A DNA stretch of 64,000 bases. It comes from Lineus longissimus. Lineage: Eukaryota; Nemertea; Pilidiophora; Heteronemertea; Lineidae. The notes below the pieces were generated by a model. The model saw only the letters and a list, made by a program, of their open reading frames with translations, did not search any database and was not told where the DNA came from. Shown here piece by piece: positions 39,301-43,376 of the stretch (positions are counted from its first letter, which is position 1; every line of letters begins with the position of its first letter). The position numbers and the translations under genes are program-made. Where the stretch lies: positions 13,822,501 through 13,886,500 of the forward strand of contig NC_088320.1 in NCBI RefSeq assembly GCF_910592395.1, in the 5' to 3' direction.

Positions 39301-40591
39301 TAACTACTCTTGGTAGTATCCACTCCGAACCAACTAAACATATATGTAAGGAAAAATCATGTTTGTTTTTTTTCAGAATTATTGGATGTTGCTGCAAGGA
39401 GAGCGCGTTGGCAAAATGCTGCGTCTTCAAAATCTGTCCGTGCTTGAAGGGAAAAAAAGATGATGATGGCGATGATGATGAGCCGTTGCTGAACAAGAAA
39501 AAGAAAAGAGCAATTGGTAAAGATGAGGTGATTTCAATGGCCACAATAACTGACCAATCAAACCAGTCCAAAGTCCCGGCGGGCCGAAAATTATAAGATT
39601 TCTGATTGGCTTTTTCGTTTGATTTTGATTGCCACGGGAATCCCATCTTTTACAAAGTTGAAGGGGTGGGGTATTACCTAATAGCATTTGAAAAGTATGC
39701 TCGAAAGCCTTAAAGGGTAACTCTTGTCAAATTTCACCATATAATGTTTTAGCTGTTTTTGACAAATGACTACGTCACTTTCTCATAAATCGGTAAGGTT
39801 TTCGAATTGAAATGCACATTTTCTAGAAATTGATGGTTTAATCCCGCTCGGACGGCTCGCTTCGATGCCGTTTTTCGTTGATGACGTCACAACATGAACA
39901 TTTTCGCGGTCGCGGTGGTTTACATTCGGCGATTTTATAATAAATCTAATCAAAAATGGAAAATTTGAGCTTTACATTTGTGATCAACAATTAAAAACGG
40001 ACGTATTTCCGCAAAGTTGTAAGTCACATCATAGTATCACTTTAAGCACTAATTATCATTCTCATCGAACCAGGGCCCAGATTTTATGCAATTATAGCAT
40101 CTAGCAACAGTCAATGCTGTTTAAGGTAGATACACTAATATTTCGGTGTAAAGTATTTGTTTCAATGGGACAGTAATAACAGAATAACAGAAACAAGAAA
40201 AGGGAAGAATATCATTTGTTTTCGTTAATTTCAGCTTACGATGATAGAAGGCATGGGAAGAGACATGGACGAAGGTCGTCGCACTCTGGATCTTGGTAAC
40301 GGAATGATGAGGGAGCACGGTAGTGGTCGGGTGAGGACAGAGGGGTCAGGTCGGCGGAGGGGAAAAAGTGAGCCACAAATGCAAGTGCAAAGACCTCATA
40401 CAGCTGAAGACGGGTTGGAATTAATGTTTGATGAGAAACGAGGATATTATCACAACGATAAGGGATGGTGGGACACAAGAGGAAATTACATCTTATACAA
40501 TCAGTCCGATTTAAGCGCGAATGATGAAGAATTTGACCAGTACTCAGGGCCAGATGTTTCCCCTCCTCCACCACCAAAATACAATTATTAA
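3161..40591 (+). CDS. Multi-exon gene: WSC-repeat / coiled-coil / Ig-like / GCC2-GCC3 single-pass membrane protein (5' end missing)
   Basis: Twenty-five exons joined by GT..AG splice sites give 4,855 coding nt (1,617 codons plus stop). Every junction keeps frame, which is strong internal support. Domain order: one C-terminal half and six complete WSC domains, a 279-codon charged coiled coil, an Ig-like domain, an unrecognised Cys module, a GCC2/GCC3 cysteine repeat, a transmembrane helix, and a cytoplasmic tail. WSC domains are known as carbohydrate-binding or cell-wall-sensor modules (yeast Wsc proteins, Kremen, polycystin-1), so a cell-surface role in recognition or adhesion is inferred. 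The partial first WSC domain and absence of a signal peptide mean the gene starts before base 1. Introns are full of transposons, exons are not. I recognise no named orthologue. Exon count could change if a small exon hides in the large introns. Confidence 0.85.
3385..4820. mobile_element. Composite element: two 443-bp direct repeats with inverted ends
   Basis: Copies at 3385-3827 and 4377-4820 are nearly identical and in the same orientation. Each begins GAGACAAGACCAC and ends GTGGTCTTGTCTC, so each has its own terminal inverted repeat. A 549-bp unique middle separates them. AAGG lies on both outer sides (3381-3384 and 4821-4824) but not around the individual copies, which suggests that the whole unit inserted as one. 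No long open frame inside. Confidence 0.75.
4825..5711. other. Intron sequence, no gene seen
   Basis: Only short open frames without recognisable domains. Confidence 0.4.
5712..5965. repeat. Tandem duplication, 127-bp unit, two copies
   Basis: Units 5712-5838 and 5839-5965 appear identical by eye (start AGCACTTTTATTTCAGTAAT). Recent tandem duplication in the intron, directly beside a 244-bp-family insertion. Confidence 0.85.
5972..6383 (+). mobile_element. 244-bp repeat family, copy 1, interrupted by a CCGG-flanked element
   Basis: Starts GGAAGTGACTACTTGGCAAG and ends CAAATAGACCCGGCC, the family ends. After GGCAAGCCCGG the copy is broken by the 171-bp element at 5997-6167 and then resumes with CTTTACAAAACAGCGAC. 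The 9 bases on each side are only partly alike here. Confidence 0.8.
5997..6167 (+). mobile_element. CCGG-flanked TGTAA..TTACA element, copy 1 (nested)
   Basis: 171 bp with termini TGTAAC and ATTACA, flanked by CCGG on both sides (5993-5996, 6168-6171). Uninterrupted copies of the host repeat have a single CCGG at this spot, so CCGG is the target duplication. Copies 2 and 3 are at 33782 and 61876. TGTNR ends with CCGG targets recall Ginger-type elements. Confidence 0.85.
6586..6663 (+). CDS. Exon: 26-codon linker between WSC 1 and WSC 2
   Basis: A phase 1-1 exon between TTTCAG at 6580-6585 and GTGAGC at 6664. It encodes an unstructured segment beginning VDDIAPKAPR or IDDIAPKAPR, with no cysteines. 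It joins in frame with the flanking WSC exons and resembles the linker exon at 11461 in size and phase. It is short, so it could be alternatively spliced or a false call. Confidence 0.65.
7027..7153 (+). CDS. Exon: first half of WSC domain 2
   Basis: The acceptor TTACAG ends at 7026 and the donor GTATG starts at 7154. It enters in phase 1 and leaves in phase 2. The translation begins EYLGCYKKMAG and has the pair SCRYSC followed by KPYSGSYEG, the standard N-terminal half of a WSC domain. Confidence 0.88.
7425..7915 (-). repeat. Dispersed repeat family D, copy 1
   Basis: Matches the reverse complement of 56845-57310: shared blocks include ACGCGCAAGTCCTG, AGCTAACTCGGGTCAA, CAATTTGTTGATG and AGGAGGTGACTG. 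Partial copies at 62484 and 63725. No coding capacity seen. It ends just before the WSC 2 second-half exon. Confidence 0.65.
7944..8086 (+). CDS. Exon: second half of WSC domain 2
   Basis: The acceptor is TTTCAG ending at 7943 and the donor is GTAAGT at 8087. Phase 2 in, phase 1 out. It encodes GKCVCGTS, KCFTRC, MCGG and SVYQSKLD, completing an eight-cysteine WSC domain with the exon at 7027. Confidence 0.9.
8928..9299. mobile_element. 372-bp inverted-repeat element flanked by TA
   Basis: Left end GCGAGTTTCCGAAAATCTCA is repeated in inverted form at the right end (TGAGATTTGCGGAAACTCGG), and the internal GAATTACGAATTAC is also mirrored. TA flanks both ends (8926-8927, 9300-9301), fitting a Tc1/mariner-type non-autonomous element. 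Confidence 0.7.
9364..9511 (+). CDS. Exon: first half of WSC domain 3
   Basis: The acceptor is TTTCAG ending at 9363 and the donor is GTACGT at 9512. Phase 1 in, phase 2 out. It encodes QYVGCFQQ, then ECRQFC and FAALFGNLG, with the usual three cysteines of the WSC first half. Confidence 0.88.
10313..10479 (+). CDS. Exon: second half of WSC domain 3
   Basis: The acceptor is TTGCAG ending at 10312 and the donor is GTAAAG at 10480. Phase 2 in, phase 1 out. It encodes NKCRCGSG, WCIKTC and FCGN, then TYSVYFARLNG. The usual CGG is CGN here. The other cysteines are all present. Confidence 0.9.
10640..10768 (-). repeat. tRNA-derived SINE fragment
   Basis: On the - strand, a Ser/Leu-tRNA-like start is followed by an A-box-like AGAGTGGTCATGGCGGTAGA and a B-box-like GAGTTCGAGGC about 35 bases on. 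The cloverleaf is not intact and a non-tRNA tail follows, so a SINE is more likely than a functional tRNA. Confidence 0.5.
11461..11541 (+). CDS. Exon: 27-codon linker between WSC 3 and WSC 4
   Basis: A phase 1-1 exon with acceptor CTTTTAG ending at 11460 and donor GTATGT at 11542. It encodes EPFDADQYQGRIPSTVSFLE and a few more residues, without cysteine. Phase and size match the linker exon at 6586. Confidence 0.65.
12102..12234 (+). CDS. Exon: first half of WSC domain 4
   Basis: The acceptor is TTCCAG ending at 12101 and the donor is GTATGT at 12235. Phase 1 in, phase 2 out. It encodes EYLGCFDFND, GCRKHC and RFAANMNG. Confidence 0.88.
12872..13047 (+). CDS. Exon: second half of WSC domain 4
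   Basis: The acceptor is TTCCAG ending at 12871 and the donor is GTAGGA at 13048. Phase 2 in, phase 1 out. It encodes VMCKCTDN, KCDMKC, MCGG and ASIYRADDK. The loop after CGG is about ten residues longer than in the other WSC domains. Confidence 0.88.
13767..14010 (+). mobile_element. 244-bp repeat family, copy 2
   Basis: Full-length copy, GGAAGTGACTATTTGGCAAG to CAAATAGACCCGGCC. The flanking nonamers AATATTTTT and AACAGTTTT agree at 7 of 9 positions, probably a worn duplication. Short open frames over it are artefacts shared by all copies. Confidence 0.85.
14153..14343. mobile_element. TGTAAAA-ended inverted-repeat element beside CAGG/CCGG
   Basis: Left end AGGTGTAAAATGAATGGACG and right end TGCATTTCTTTTACACCGG are inverted matches. 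The outer bases CAGG and CCGG resemble the CCGG flanks of the family at 5997. Lies in the intron before the WSC 5 first-half exon. Confidence 0.55.
14396..14537 (+). CDS. Exon: first half of WSC domain 5
   Basis: The acceptor is GCTCAAG ending at 14395 and the donor is GTAAGA at 14538. Phase 1 in, phase 2 out. It encodes GSYVGCFRINEEEP, ACRQSC and KIFSANLRV. Confidence 0.85.
14866..15035 (+). CDS. Exon: second half of WSC domain 5
   Basis: The acceptor is TTTCAG ending at 14865 and the donor is GTAAGT at 15036. Phase 2 in, phase 1 out. It encodes DHCRCGDSL, FCNVPC, YCGG and VSVYFSNINGK. Confidence 0.9.
15687..16022 (+). CDS. Exon: Lys/Pro/Thr-rich 12-residue repeat linker
   Basis: A phase 1-1 exon with acceptor TTTCAG ending at 15686 and donor GTGAGT at 16023. 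It encodes about 111 residues with no cysteine. The core is five near-identical 36-bp units (about 15811-15990) reading GPVKKPDTSATK, preceded by diverged T/K-rich units. The composition suggests an extended stalk that could be O-glycosylated, placed between WSC 5 and WSC 6. The opposite strand is also open across the repeat, which is only a by-product of the repeat. Confidence 0.85.
16528..16700 (+). mobile_element. 244-bp family, divergent longer variant, truncated copy
   Basis: Begins GGAAGCGACTATTTGGCAAG, and shares ACTCATTAATATTTATAG and ATGGCAAAGTGGTCA with the variant at 41835. This uninterrupted copy shows what the 41835 copy looked like before the 501-bp insertion at 41946. Confidence 0.65.
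17161..17305 (+). CDS. Exon: first half of WSC domain 6
   Basis: The acceptor is TTTTCAG ending at 17160 and the donor is GTGAGT at 17306. Phase 1 in, phase 2 out. It encodes EYIGCYEQTAD, QCRDHC and YSGSKLG. Confidence 0.9.
17398..17480. repeat. Dispersed repeat family C, fragment
   Basis: TTGATACCGAACAACC, TATTGGTTTTCTCACC and GCCGTGAGGGTGGAAC match the copy at 26771. Intronic. Confidence 0.55.
17632..17774 (+). CDS. Exon: second half of WSC domain 6
   Basis: The acceptor is TTGAACAG ending at 17631 and the donor is GTAAGT at 17775. Phase 2 in, phase 1 out. It encodes NVCQCTDN, KCSIGC, KCGG and YSVYYVSQS. Confidence 0.9.
18202..18355 (+). CDS. Exon: first half of WSC domain 7
   Basis: The acceptor follows a T run with CAG ending at 18201. 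The donor, GTTCGT at 18356, is a weaker match to consensus. Phase 1 in, phase 2 out. It encodes AYVGCYKFVADNKK, DCRFRC and YSGVFLG. The 2.1-kb intron that follows holds two inverted copies of the 244-bp repeat family. Confidence 0.87.
18579..18822 (-). mobile_element. 244-bp repeat family, copy 3
   Basis: Inverted full-length copy (GGCCGGGTCTATTTGGCAAG to GTCACTTCC). AAATATTTA lies on both sides, a perfect 9-bp duplication. Confidence 0.9.
19495..19738 (-). mobile_element. 244-bp repeat family, copy 4
   Basis: Inverted full-length copy. Flanks TTTAGTATA and TTTAATATA differ at one of nine positions. It shares an intron with copy 3 in the same orientation. Confidence 0.88.
19895..20415. repeat. 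Dispersed repeat family E, copy 1 (ACACAGCA-motif element)
   Basis: Shares ATTCATTAGGCTCATTATAA and GCGGTTATGTTAATTCGCCT with 25395-25870. The copy contains at least six ACACAGCA or TGCTGTGT motifs in both orientations, which may be transposase-binding sites (inference). A short CCACCG repeat lies at about 20280. Confidence 0.6.
20495..20661 (+). CDS. Exon: second half of WSC domain 7
   Basis: The acceptor is ATTTTAG ending at 20494 and the donor is GTAAGC at 20662. Phase 2 in, phase 1 out. It encodes AWCVCSRT, FCSEPC, KCGG and LSVYHSQL. This is the last WSC domain before the coiled coil, and the next intron is about 6.7 kb. Confidence 0.88.
20662..23611. other. Long-intron sequence with unassigned open frames
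   Basis: Open frames at 21601-21870 and 21910-22170 (+) are A/G-rich on the coding strand and could be relics of one protein, but I recognise no domain. A palindromic GTTAACGTTAGC..GCTAGCGTTAG stretch lies at about 21558. A C/A-rich CCTAACCC-like run lies at 22310-22385. No WSC-gene exon seen. Confidence 0.4.
23612..24050 (+). mobile_element. RTE-type non-LTR retrotransposon 3' fragment (degenerate)
   Basis: Reading across stops and shifts gives MNTEIEKRINAFEL, YYRRRLNIHY, QVTQYIGHYDCLLTVARKNK, LRWFGHVTRAKGTLA and DLIRIAEDRTMW, the usual C-terminal end of RTE/BovB-like reverse transcriptases. A TGA replaces the Trp before MNTEIEKR. Pseudogenic. Confidence 0.8.
24071..24229. mobile_element. 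Small inverted-repeat element (GGGCCCGGTTGTTCAAAAGC type)
   Basis: Left end GGGCCCGGTTGTTCAAAAGC and right end GCTCTGAACAACTCAACCC are inverted matches with a few differences. About 159 bp, intronic. A related design, GGTTGTTAGAAAGC, is at 32604. Confidence 0.55.
24230..25394. other. Intron sequence, no gene seen
   Basis: Short overlapping open frames in several phases at 24937-25276 without recognisable domains. Confidence 0.4.
25395..25870. repeat. Dispersed repeat family E, copy 2
   Basis: Shares TTCATTAGGCTCATTATAAA and GACGCGGTTATGTTAATTCG with 19895-20415. The 177-codon + frame over it (25428-25961) is probably non-coding: it is not shared with copy 1, which is full of stops. Confidence 0.55.
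26771..27110 (+). repeat. Dispersed repeat family C, longest copy, with internal hairpin
   Basis: TTGATACC..GAGGTATTGGTTGTCTCACC at 26783-26815 is mirrored by GGTGAGACAATCAATACC..GAGGTATCAA ending at about 26920. The rest (TAACCGCTGAATTCAAAACG and TTCGTTCTAAATC) matches 37545-37800 and, inverted, 31935-32050. Confidence 0.6.
27405..28241 (+). CDS. Exon: long charged coiled-coil segment
   Basis: A single 837-nt phase 1-1 exon, by far the largest in the gene, with acceptor TTTTCAG ending at 27404 and donor GTAAGT at 28242. The first roughly 185 residues are rich in E, K, A and Q, with heptad-like patterning and two copies of KEKDDEEKAKVK, as expected for a long coiled coil. The last roughly 90 residues are lower in charge and probably unstructured (from about SPANTITITESG onward). 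No cysteine occurs until the next exon. A coiled coil of this kind on the predicted extracellular side is unusual and could mediate oligomerisation (inference). Confidence 0.85.
28242..28911. other. Intron sequence, no gene seen
   Basis: Nothing recognised before the TA-flanked foldback element at 28914. Confidence 0.4.
28914..29975. mobile_element. 1,062-bp foldback element flanked by TA (mariner-type)
   Basis: Ends CACCCTTGTCGGAAAGT and its reverse complement, inside TA (28912-28913, 29976-29977). The arms pair over about 270 bp, with a unique centre of about 500 bp. Subterminal GGACACCAGTTTTTTAC is shared with the element at 30520. No transposase seen. Confidence 0.8.
30520..31432. mobile_element. 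913-bp foldback element flanked by TA (mariner-type), related to the one at 28914
   Basis: Ends CAATCATGTTCAAAAGTTTA and its near-reverse complement, TA outside (30518-30519, 31433-31434). The arms pair over about 200 bp. GGACACCAGTTTTTGCAC and TTTTCTCAAAAACGG subterminal to the ends match the neighbouring element. Confidence 0.8.
31657..31914 (+). CDS. Exon: Ig-like domain
   Basis: A phase 1-1 exon with acceptor TTTCAG ending at 31656 and donor GTACGT at 31915. The translation shows Ig-fold landmarks: an early Cys in TVPCVKND, a Trp in ATWLSKGD, GDLLIGDAQ, and the strand-F signature DTGTYKCKLKS. One exon for one Ig domain with phase-1 boundaries is typical of shuffled Ig modules. Confidence 0.85.
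31935..32050 (-). repeat. Dispersed repeat family C, inverted fragment
   Basis: GGATTTAGAACGAACCGC, CAGTGTAAATGCA and TTGAATTCAGCGGTTATGG are the reverse complement of blocks in the 26771 copy. Confidence 0.6.
32337..32518 (+). CDS. Exon: unrecognised cysteine module, part 1
   Basis: The acceptor is TTTCAG ending at 32336 and the donor is GTAAGA at 32519. Phase 1 in, phase 0 out. It encodes YSPPNFTYDVSFKF, then DVCDDLEVAK, LLPVCTTEAEC and VQCHFVKDK, with four cysteines. I do not recognise the domain. It continues into the exon at 33517. Confidence 0.8.
32604..32738. mobile_element. 135-bp palindromic element (CTGGGTCCGGTTGTTAGAAA)
   Basis: Left end CTGGGTCCGGTTGTTAGAAA, right end GCTTTCTAACAACCAAGCCCAG split by a few mismatches. 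The middle CATGTTGTTACATG..GAAACAACATG is also self-complementary. It follows a run of 13 C at about 32558, in the intron after 32518. Confidence 0.65.
33517..33663 (+). CDS. Exon: unrecognised cysteine module, part 2
   Basis: A phase 0-0 exon of 49 codons with acceptor CTCCAG ending at 33516 and donor GTAGGT at 33664. It encodes a basic N-terminal part, then HEIFFTFAIKPGSNF and NCDFKCMRSAI. Two more cysteines fall in the module that links the Ig-like domain to the GCC2/GCC3 repeat. Confidence 0.8.
33782..33954 (-). mobile_element. CCGG-flanked TGTAA..TTACA element, copy 2
   Basis: Inverted copy of 5997-6167, 173 bp, with CCGG at 33778-33781 and 33955-33958. Confidence 0.85.
34130..34280 (+). 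CDS. Exon: module end and start of Cys-rich GCC2/GCC3-type region
   Basis: The acceptor is TTCACAG ending at 34129 and the donor is GTAAGA at 34281. Phase 0 in, phase 1 out. A charged stretch (MEMRERENAQLDRR) is followed by FTCPSGYHLYGMICG. CPxGY..xxx.C is the usual lead-in to GCC2/GCC3 or EGF-like cysteine repeats and continues directly into the exon at 35700. Confidence 0.8.
34961..35470 (+). mobile_element. 3' end of a non-LTR retrotransposon (CR1/Jockey-type reverse transcriptase)
   Basis: Encodes LDYNNALIYALPKKSVAPLQ, RVQNAAARVISRTRKRDHIS, LHWFPVKMRIEYELL and FSVGAARLWNELPQNI, then after a small shift KESTAAFNNGLKTWLFRKFY. The tail GCGCTATATAAGCACTACAA ends in ATT repeats. Typical invertebrate RT C-terminus, 5'-truncated, in the intron before the GCC2/GCC3 exon. 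Confidence 0.85.
35700..35861 (+). CDS. Exon: GCC2/GCC3 (ephrin-receptor-like) cysteine repeat
   Basis: The acceptor is TTTTAG ending at 35699 and the donor is GTAAGG at 35862. Phase 1-1. It encodes CHPGHSSVDTDPKCHKCEKG, then TYQPEFAQGMCSTCP and an acidic NASDC end. The spacing C..C..C..GTYQP..GxC..CP is the family signature seen in SCUBE and SVEP1 proteins and in ephrin receptors. Confidence 0.88.
35862..37277. other. Intron sequence, no gene seen
   Basis: Short open frames only, no recognised domain. Confidence 0.4.
37287..37530 (+). mobile_element. 244-bp repeat family, copy 5
   Basis: Full-length, with a perfect 9-bp duplication ATGAAAAAT on both sides (37278-37286, 37531-37539). It sits at the edge of a family C repeat. 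Confidence 0.92.
37540..37800 (-). repeat. Dispersed repeat family C copy
   Basis: Shares CTTGACAGCTTCCAT, TAACCGCTGAATTCAAAACG and ATACCTCCAGT (inverted) with the 26771 copy. Confidence 0.6.
38078..38198 (+). CDS. Exon: transmembrane segment
   Basis: The acceptor is ATTGCAG ending at 38077 and the donor is GTAAGT at 38199. Phase 1 in, phase 2 out. After about 18 residues it encodes an uninterrupted hydrophobic run (AIAVIAGAAVGVVVVLPIF) ending in CCL, one transmembrane helix. Extracellular-type cysteine domains precede it and a basic, cysteine-rich sequence follows, so type I orientation is inferred. Confidence 0.85.
38199..39376. other. Intron sequence, no gene seen
   Basis: Nothing recognised between the transmembrane exon and the tail exon. 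Confidence 0.4.
39377..39527 (+). CDS. Exon: juxtamembrane cytoplasmic tail
   Basis: The acceptor follows a T run with CAG ending at 39376. It encodes IIGCCCKESALAKCCVFKIC, PCLKGKK, an acidic run and DDDEPLLNKKKKR. The clustered cysteines next to the membrane are candidate palmitoylation sites, and DEPLL fits an acidic dileucine sorting signal (inference). I use the donor GTGATT at 39528, in phase 0, because only this keeps the last exon open for 118 codons. The donor GTAAAG at 39517 would give a stop about 21 codons into the next exon and might be an alternative splice. Confidence 0.75.
40235..40591 (+). CDS. Last exon: C-terminal cytoplasmic tail and stop
   Basis: The acceptor is TTTCAG ending at 40234, read in phase 0, with TAA at 40589-40591. 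It encodes an Arg/Gly-rich stretch, then AEDGLELMFDEKRGYYHNDK and GWWDTRGNYILYNQSD, ending SPPPPPKYNY. The aromatic GYYHNDKGWWD segment is vaguely WW-like but too short to call. The Pro run could bind SH3 or WW partners. The 182-residue open frame on the opposite strand is a shadow. Confidence 0.8.
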   Translation, partial: LTMIEGMGRDMDEGRRTLDLGNGMMREHGSGRVRTEGSGRRRGKSEPQMQVQRPHTAEDGLELMFDEKRGYYHNDKGWWDTRGNYILYNQSDLSANDEEFDQYSGPDVSPPPPPKYNY

Positions 40592-41046
40592 CTGCACCTG
40601 TATATCCACCCCTAGCATTTAGGTTTGCTGCAATTCTTGGATTTGTGCGGTCATCGCCTGGAAAAACTGCGCAAATGTGTTTCGGCTGTATTGTTTGGGC
40701 CGTCTGTTTAAACATAGAACCGTTAACTGAGAATAAGGCTTGTAGGCGCCCCTCAACTGACATTAATTCGTCGATATAGGACATGTACTGTACATCAAGT
40801 TGCTTGCCATATTATTGGCTGTATTATCATCAAAAACGTACCTTAATCGAAGCATGATCGGGTACACAAACTTTTCGACCAATCCTAGAATTGACTGCCG
40901 AGTCGAAACCAAAAGTAGTACATGTATATGGACATTTATTGCTACTCGTTTGATGAGTTTCATATTCGGGTCCGGTAAAAGTGAATCAAGAGTAAAATTT
41001 CATAAAATCTATATGCCGAATATTACGTCATCATACGTTGAGCCGA

Positions 41047-41100
41047 AATAAATGTTCGAATGTAAATATGTGTGAATGTCATTGTAATGTTGTAAATAAA
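41047..41100 (+). promoter_or_regulatory. Candidate polyadenylation signals for the WSC gene
   Basis: AATAAA occurs at 41047-41052 and again at 41095-41100, about 460-510 bases after the stop codon. These are the likely 3' ends of the + strand transcript. The 3' UTR contains no other clear feature. Confidence 0.55.
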
Positions 41101-41513
41101 TTCAGCAGGTACATTTGATATTATGAAATCATCATTGAACAATATTTAGTATTCATTTATTAATAACTGCTGCAAATATAAAACTAAAAGTAAAAAGTAA
41201 TCTATAAACTTCCCGCCGACACGGACTTCGCGTTCCAGACGACAGAACACGGTCCTGTATTTTCGAACATTTTCGGGAATCGAGAGACAGGGGGCCAAGC
41301 CAATCTATGTTGACGTCCTAATGATCTACCGGTCCGCATATCAACATGTTGGCCCGGTCAAAGTATACAGCCTCGCGATCGTCCGGTGAAATTACTGCCA
41401 AAGTTCAGAGACCTCATTCCGGCTGATCAAGCCAAGCCAGGTCAGTTTCATCAAGTCTATTGTCACCAACGTAACCCCTCTGCTGACAAGGTCCGTGTTA
41501 TACAATAAATAAT

Positions 41514-41743
41514 GGCCGGGTCTATTTGGCAAGCCGCTCGCCGAGCAAGCATCTTTTTTTGTCCTGTTTGGAGAGCCGCTTGCCAAACAGCACTAAAAAG
41601 TCACCCTGTTCGGCCAGCCGGGCTTGCCAAACAGGTAAAAAAGCTACCCTGTTTGGCGAGCTGGAGACTTTACTTTCGGCTCTCCATTCAGGACAAGAAA
41701 AAGTCGCTGTTTGGTAAGCCGGGATTGCCAAGTAGTCACTTCC
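41514..41743 (-). mobile_element. 244-bp repeat family, copy 6 (internal deletion)
   Basis: Inverted copy lacking the TTAATATTAATGAG segment. Perfect 9-bp duplication ATAAATAAT at 41505-41513 and 41744-41752. Confidence 0.92.
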
Positions 41744-41834
41744 ATAAATAATAAGTCTGGAATGCACATACATATTTTGAAATATCATTTTTGAAAAAAA
41801 TATTTCTATTGATAAGTAACGATTTGCCCTTAAG

Positions 41835-42786
41835 GAAGTGACTATTTGGTAAGTCCGGCATACCAAACAGCGACTTTTTTGCCCTGATGGAGAGCCGAAC
41901 TCATTAATATTTATATTTGTCGAAGAACTCATTATCATTCAATGGCACCCCAGAGAATCAAAATCCTGACCGGAACTCCGGGCATTACGTGCCAAATCCA
42001 GGTTCCGAGTCATCTCGTATTCCTGAATTCCGAGTCCCTCGATTGGGCGTCGAGGAAAACAGCACTCACTTCGTTCAAAGACGCGATAATTCAACTAAAG
42101 CATTCGGATCTGGGGATCTTTGGGAACACGATAATTGAAGTTTCACATTAAAGGTTCCTTCTATAATAAGCTGCAATAAGTGAAATGCTTTTGATTTTCT
42201 TGCTTGCTTCATGATCTTTTGCTTCGTCACGCCGTCTTGTCAGATTTAAGGTGCTTGAGATCAGGCACAGTATCTCTGGATCCCAATATACGCATCAGTA
42301 AAATACAACTATATGTGAGTATGCCATAAGAGAGCCATTTTTGCAAGGAAACTACAGAGGGACTCGGAACTTAGGAATACCAATTGACTCGGAATCTGGA
42401 CTTGGCACGAATTGCCCGGAGTTCAGGATTTTGATTCTCCAGGGTGAATGGCAAAGTGGTCAAGAACACTACTGGAGTTATAGCGAAGAACCTCAGCAAT
42501 GTAACCAATGCATTTAATCAGTCAATCCCATACTCGTGTATATTCCTCTCTATTGTTTTTTGACAAAAACACAAGTTTAGTAAAAGAAAACTAATCGAGA
42601 GCGAGAAATCGGCCATTGTTAAGTATGCGCATATTGATTCAAATGTGACGTCACTGCTCTCCGATTGGCTTATGTATTGTAGTCTCCGGCTAACTGATTG
42701 ATCATCATTGCTGTTCGGTAAGCGGCTATCCAAACTGGCCAAAAATGATGCCTGTTCGGCGAGCGGCTTGCCAAATATACCCGGGT
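41835..42786 (+). mobile_element. Longer variant of the 244-bp family, interrupted by a 501-bp insertion
   Basis: Begins GGAAGTGACTATTTGGTAAG at about 41835. It is interrupted at 41946-42446, resumes with AATGGCAAAGTGGTCA (as at 16649), and ends GGCGAGCGGCTTGCCAAATA near 42780. The middle is diverged. Confidence 0.65.
41946..42446. mobile_element. 501-bp inverted-repeat element nested in the variant copy
   Basis: Ends CACCCCAGAGAATCAAAATC and (inverted) CACCCTGGAGAATCAAAATC, with inverted similarity over roughly 90 bp. AATGG lies on both sides (41941-41945, 42447-42451). The uninterrupted relative at 16649 reads AATGGCAAAG once. Confidence 0.82.
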
Positions 42787-42929
42787 TGATAAACGTATTG
42801 TAATGTTTAGTATTAGTTGATGTGTGTTTGCTTCCGAGTCAAAAATCCTTAAAACAGAATTTGCCCAATTGTCAGTTATGGTGTTTCGTTCCTTAAATAA
42901 TTGCCTTCAGATCAAGTCCGTGGTTCAAT

Positions 42930-43136
<207 letters not shown>

Positions 43137-43174
43137 TTATTCGGTTGAATATTAAAGAGTTTTGGTTCACTAAC

Positions 43175-43376
43175 CTCAACTCTGGGTCGACCACCGTCGT
43201 CGAATCATTTCGTGCCCCAATCTTACATGTGCCCACTGGATGCCATGTGGTCTGGGTCATGTACCTCACGTAGCACTCCCAGTATTCATAGCTACCCCCA
43301 GGTACTACCGGCACAAGGCGGCAATTGTTTATTGATAATTTCAGCTCCAACTTTCTTGAAACTCTTGGTCTTTTCG
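43175..43376 (-). pseudogene. GMC oxidoreductase exon with frameshift
   Basis: Reading starts near 43376 as ISNLEKTKSFKKVGAEIINK then QLPPCAGSTWG and hits TAG. One base later the frame SYEYWECYVRYMTQTTWHPV GTCKIG.. VVDPELR continues to the donor GTTAGT. Dropping one base from the run of five C (+ strand, about 43292-43296) would restore continuity. Both halves match the GMC C-terminal region around the catalytic HPVGT motif. The right boundary is uncertain. Confidence 0.75.

Noticed and set aside
40236-40784. 182-codon open frame on the - strand
   Set aside because: Antisense to the last WSC-gene exon; no motif, and the + strand exon explains the open frame.
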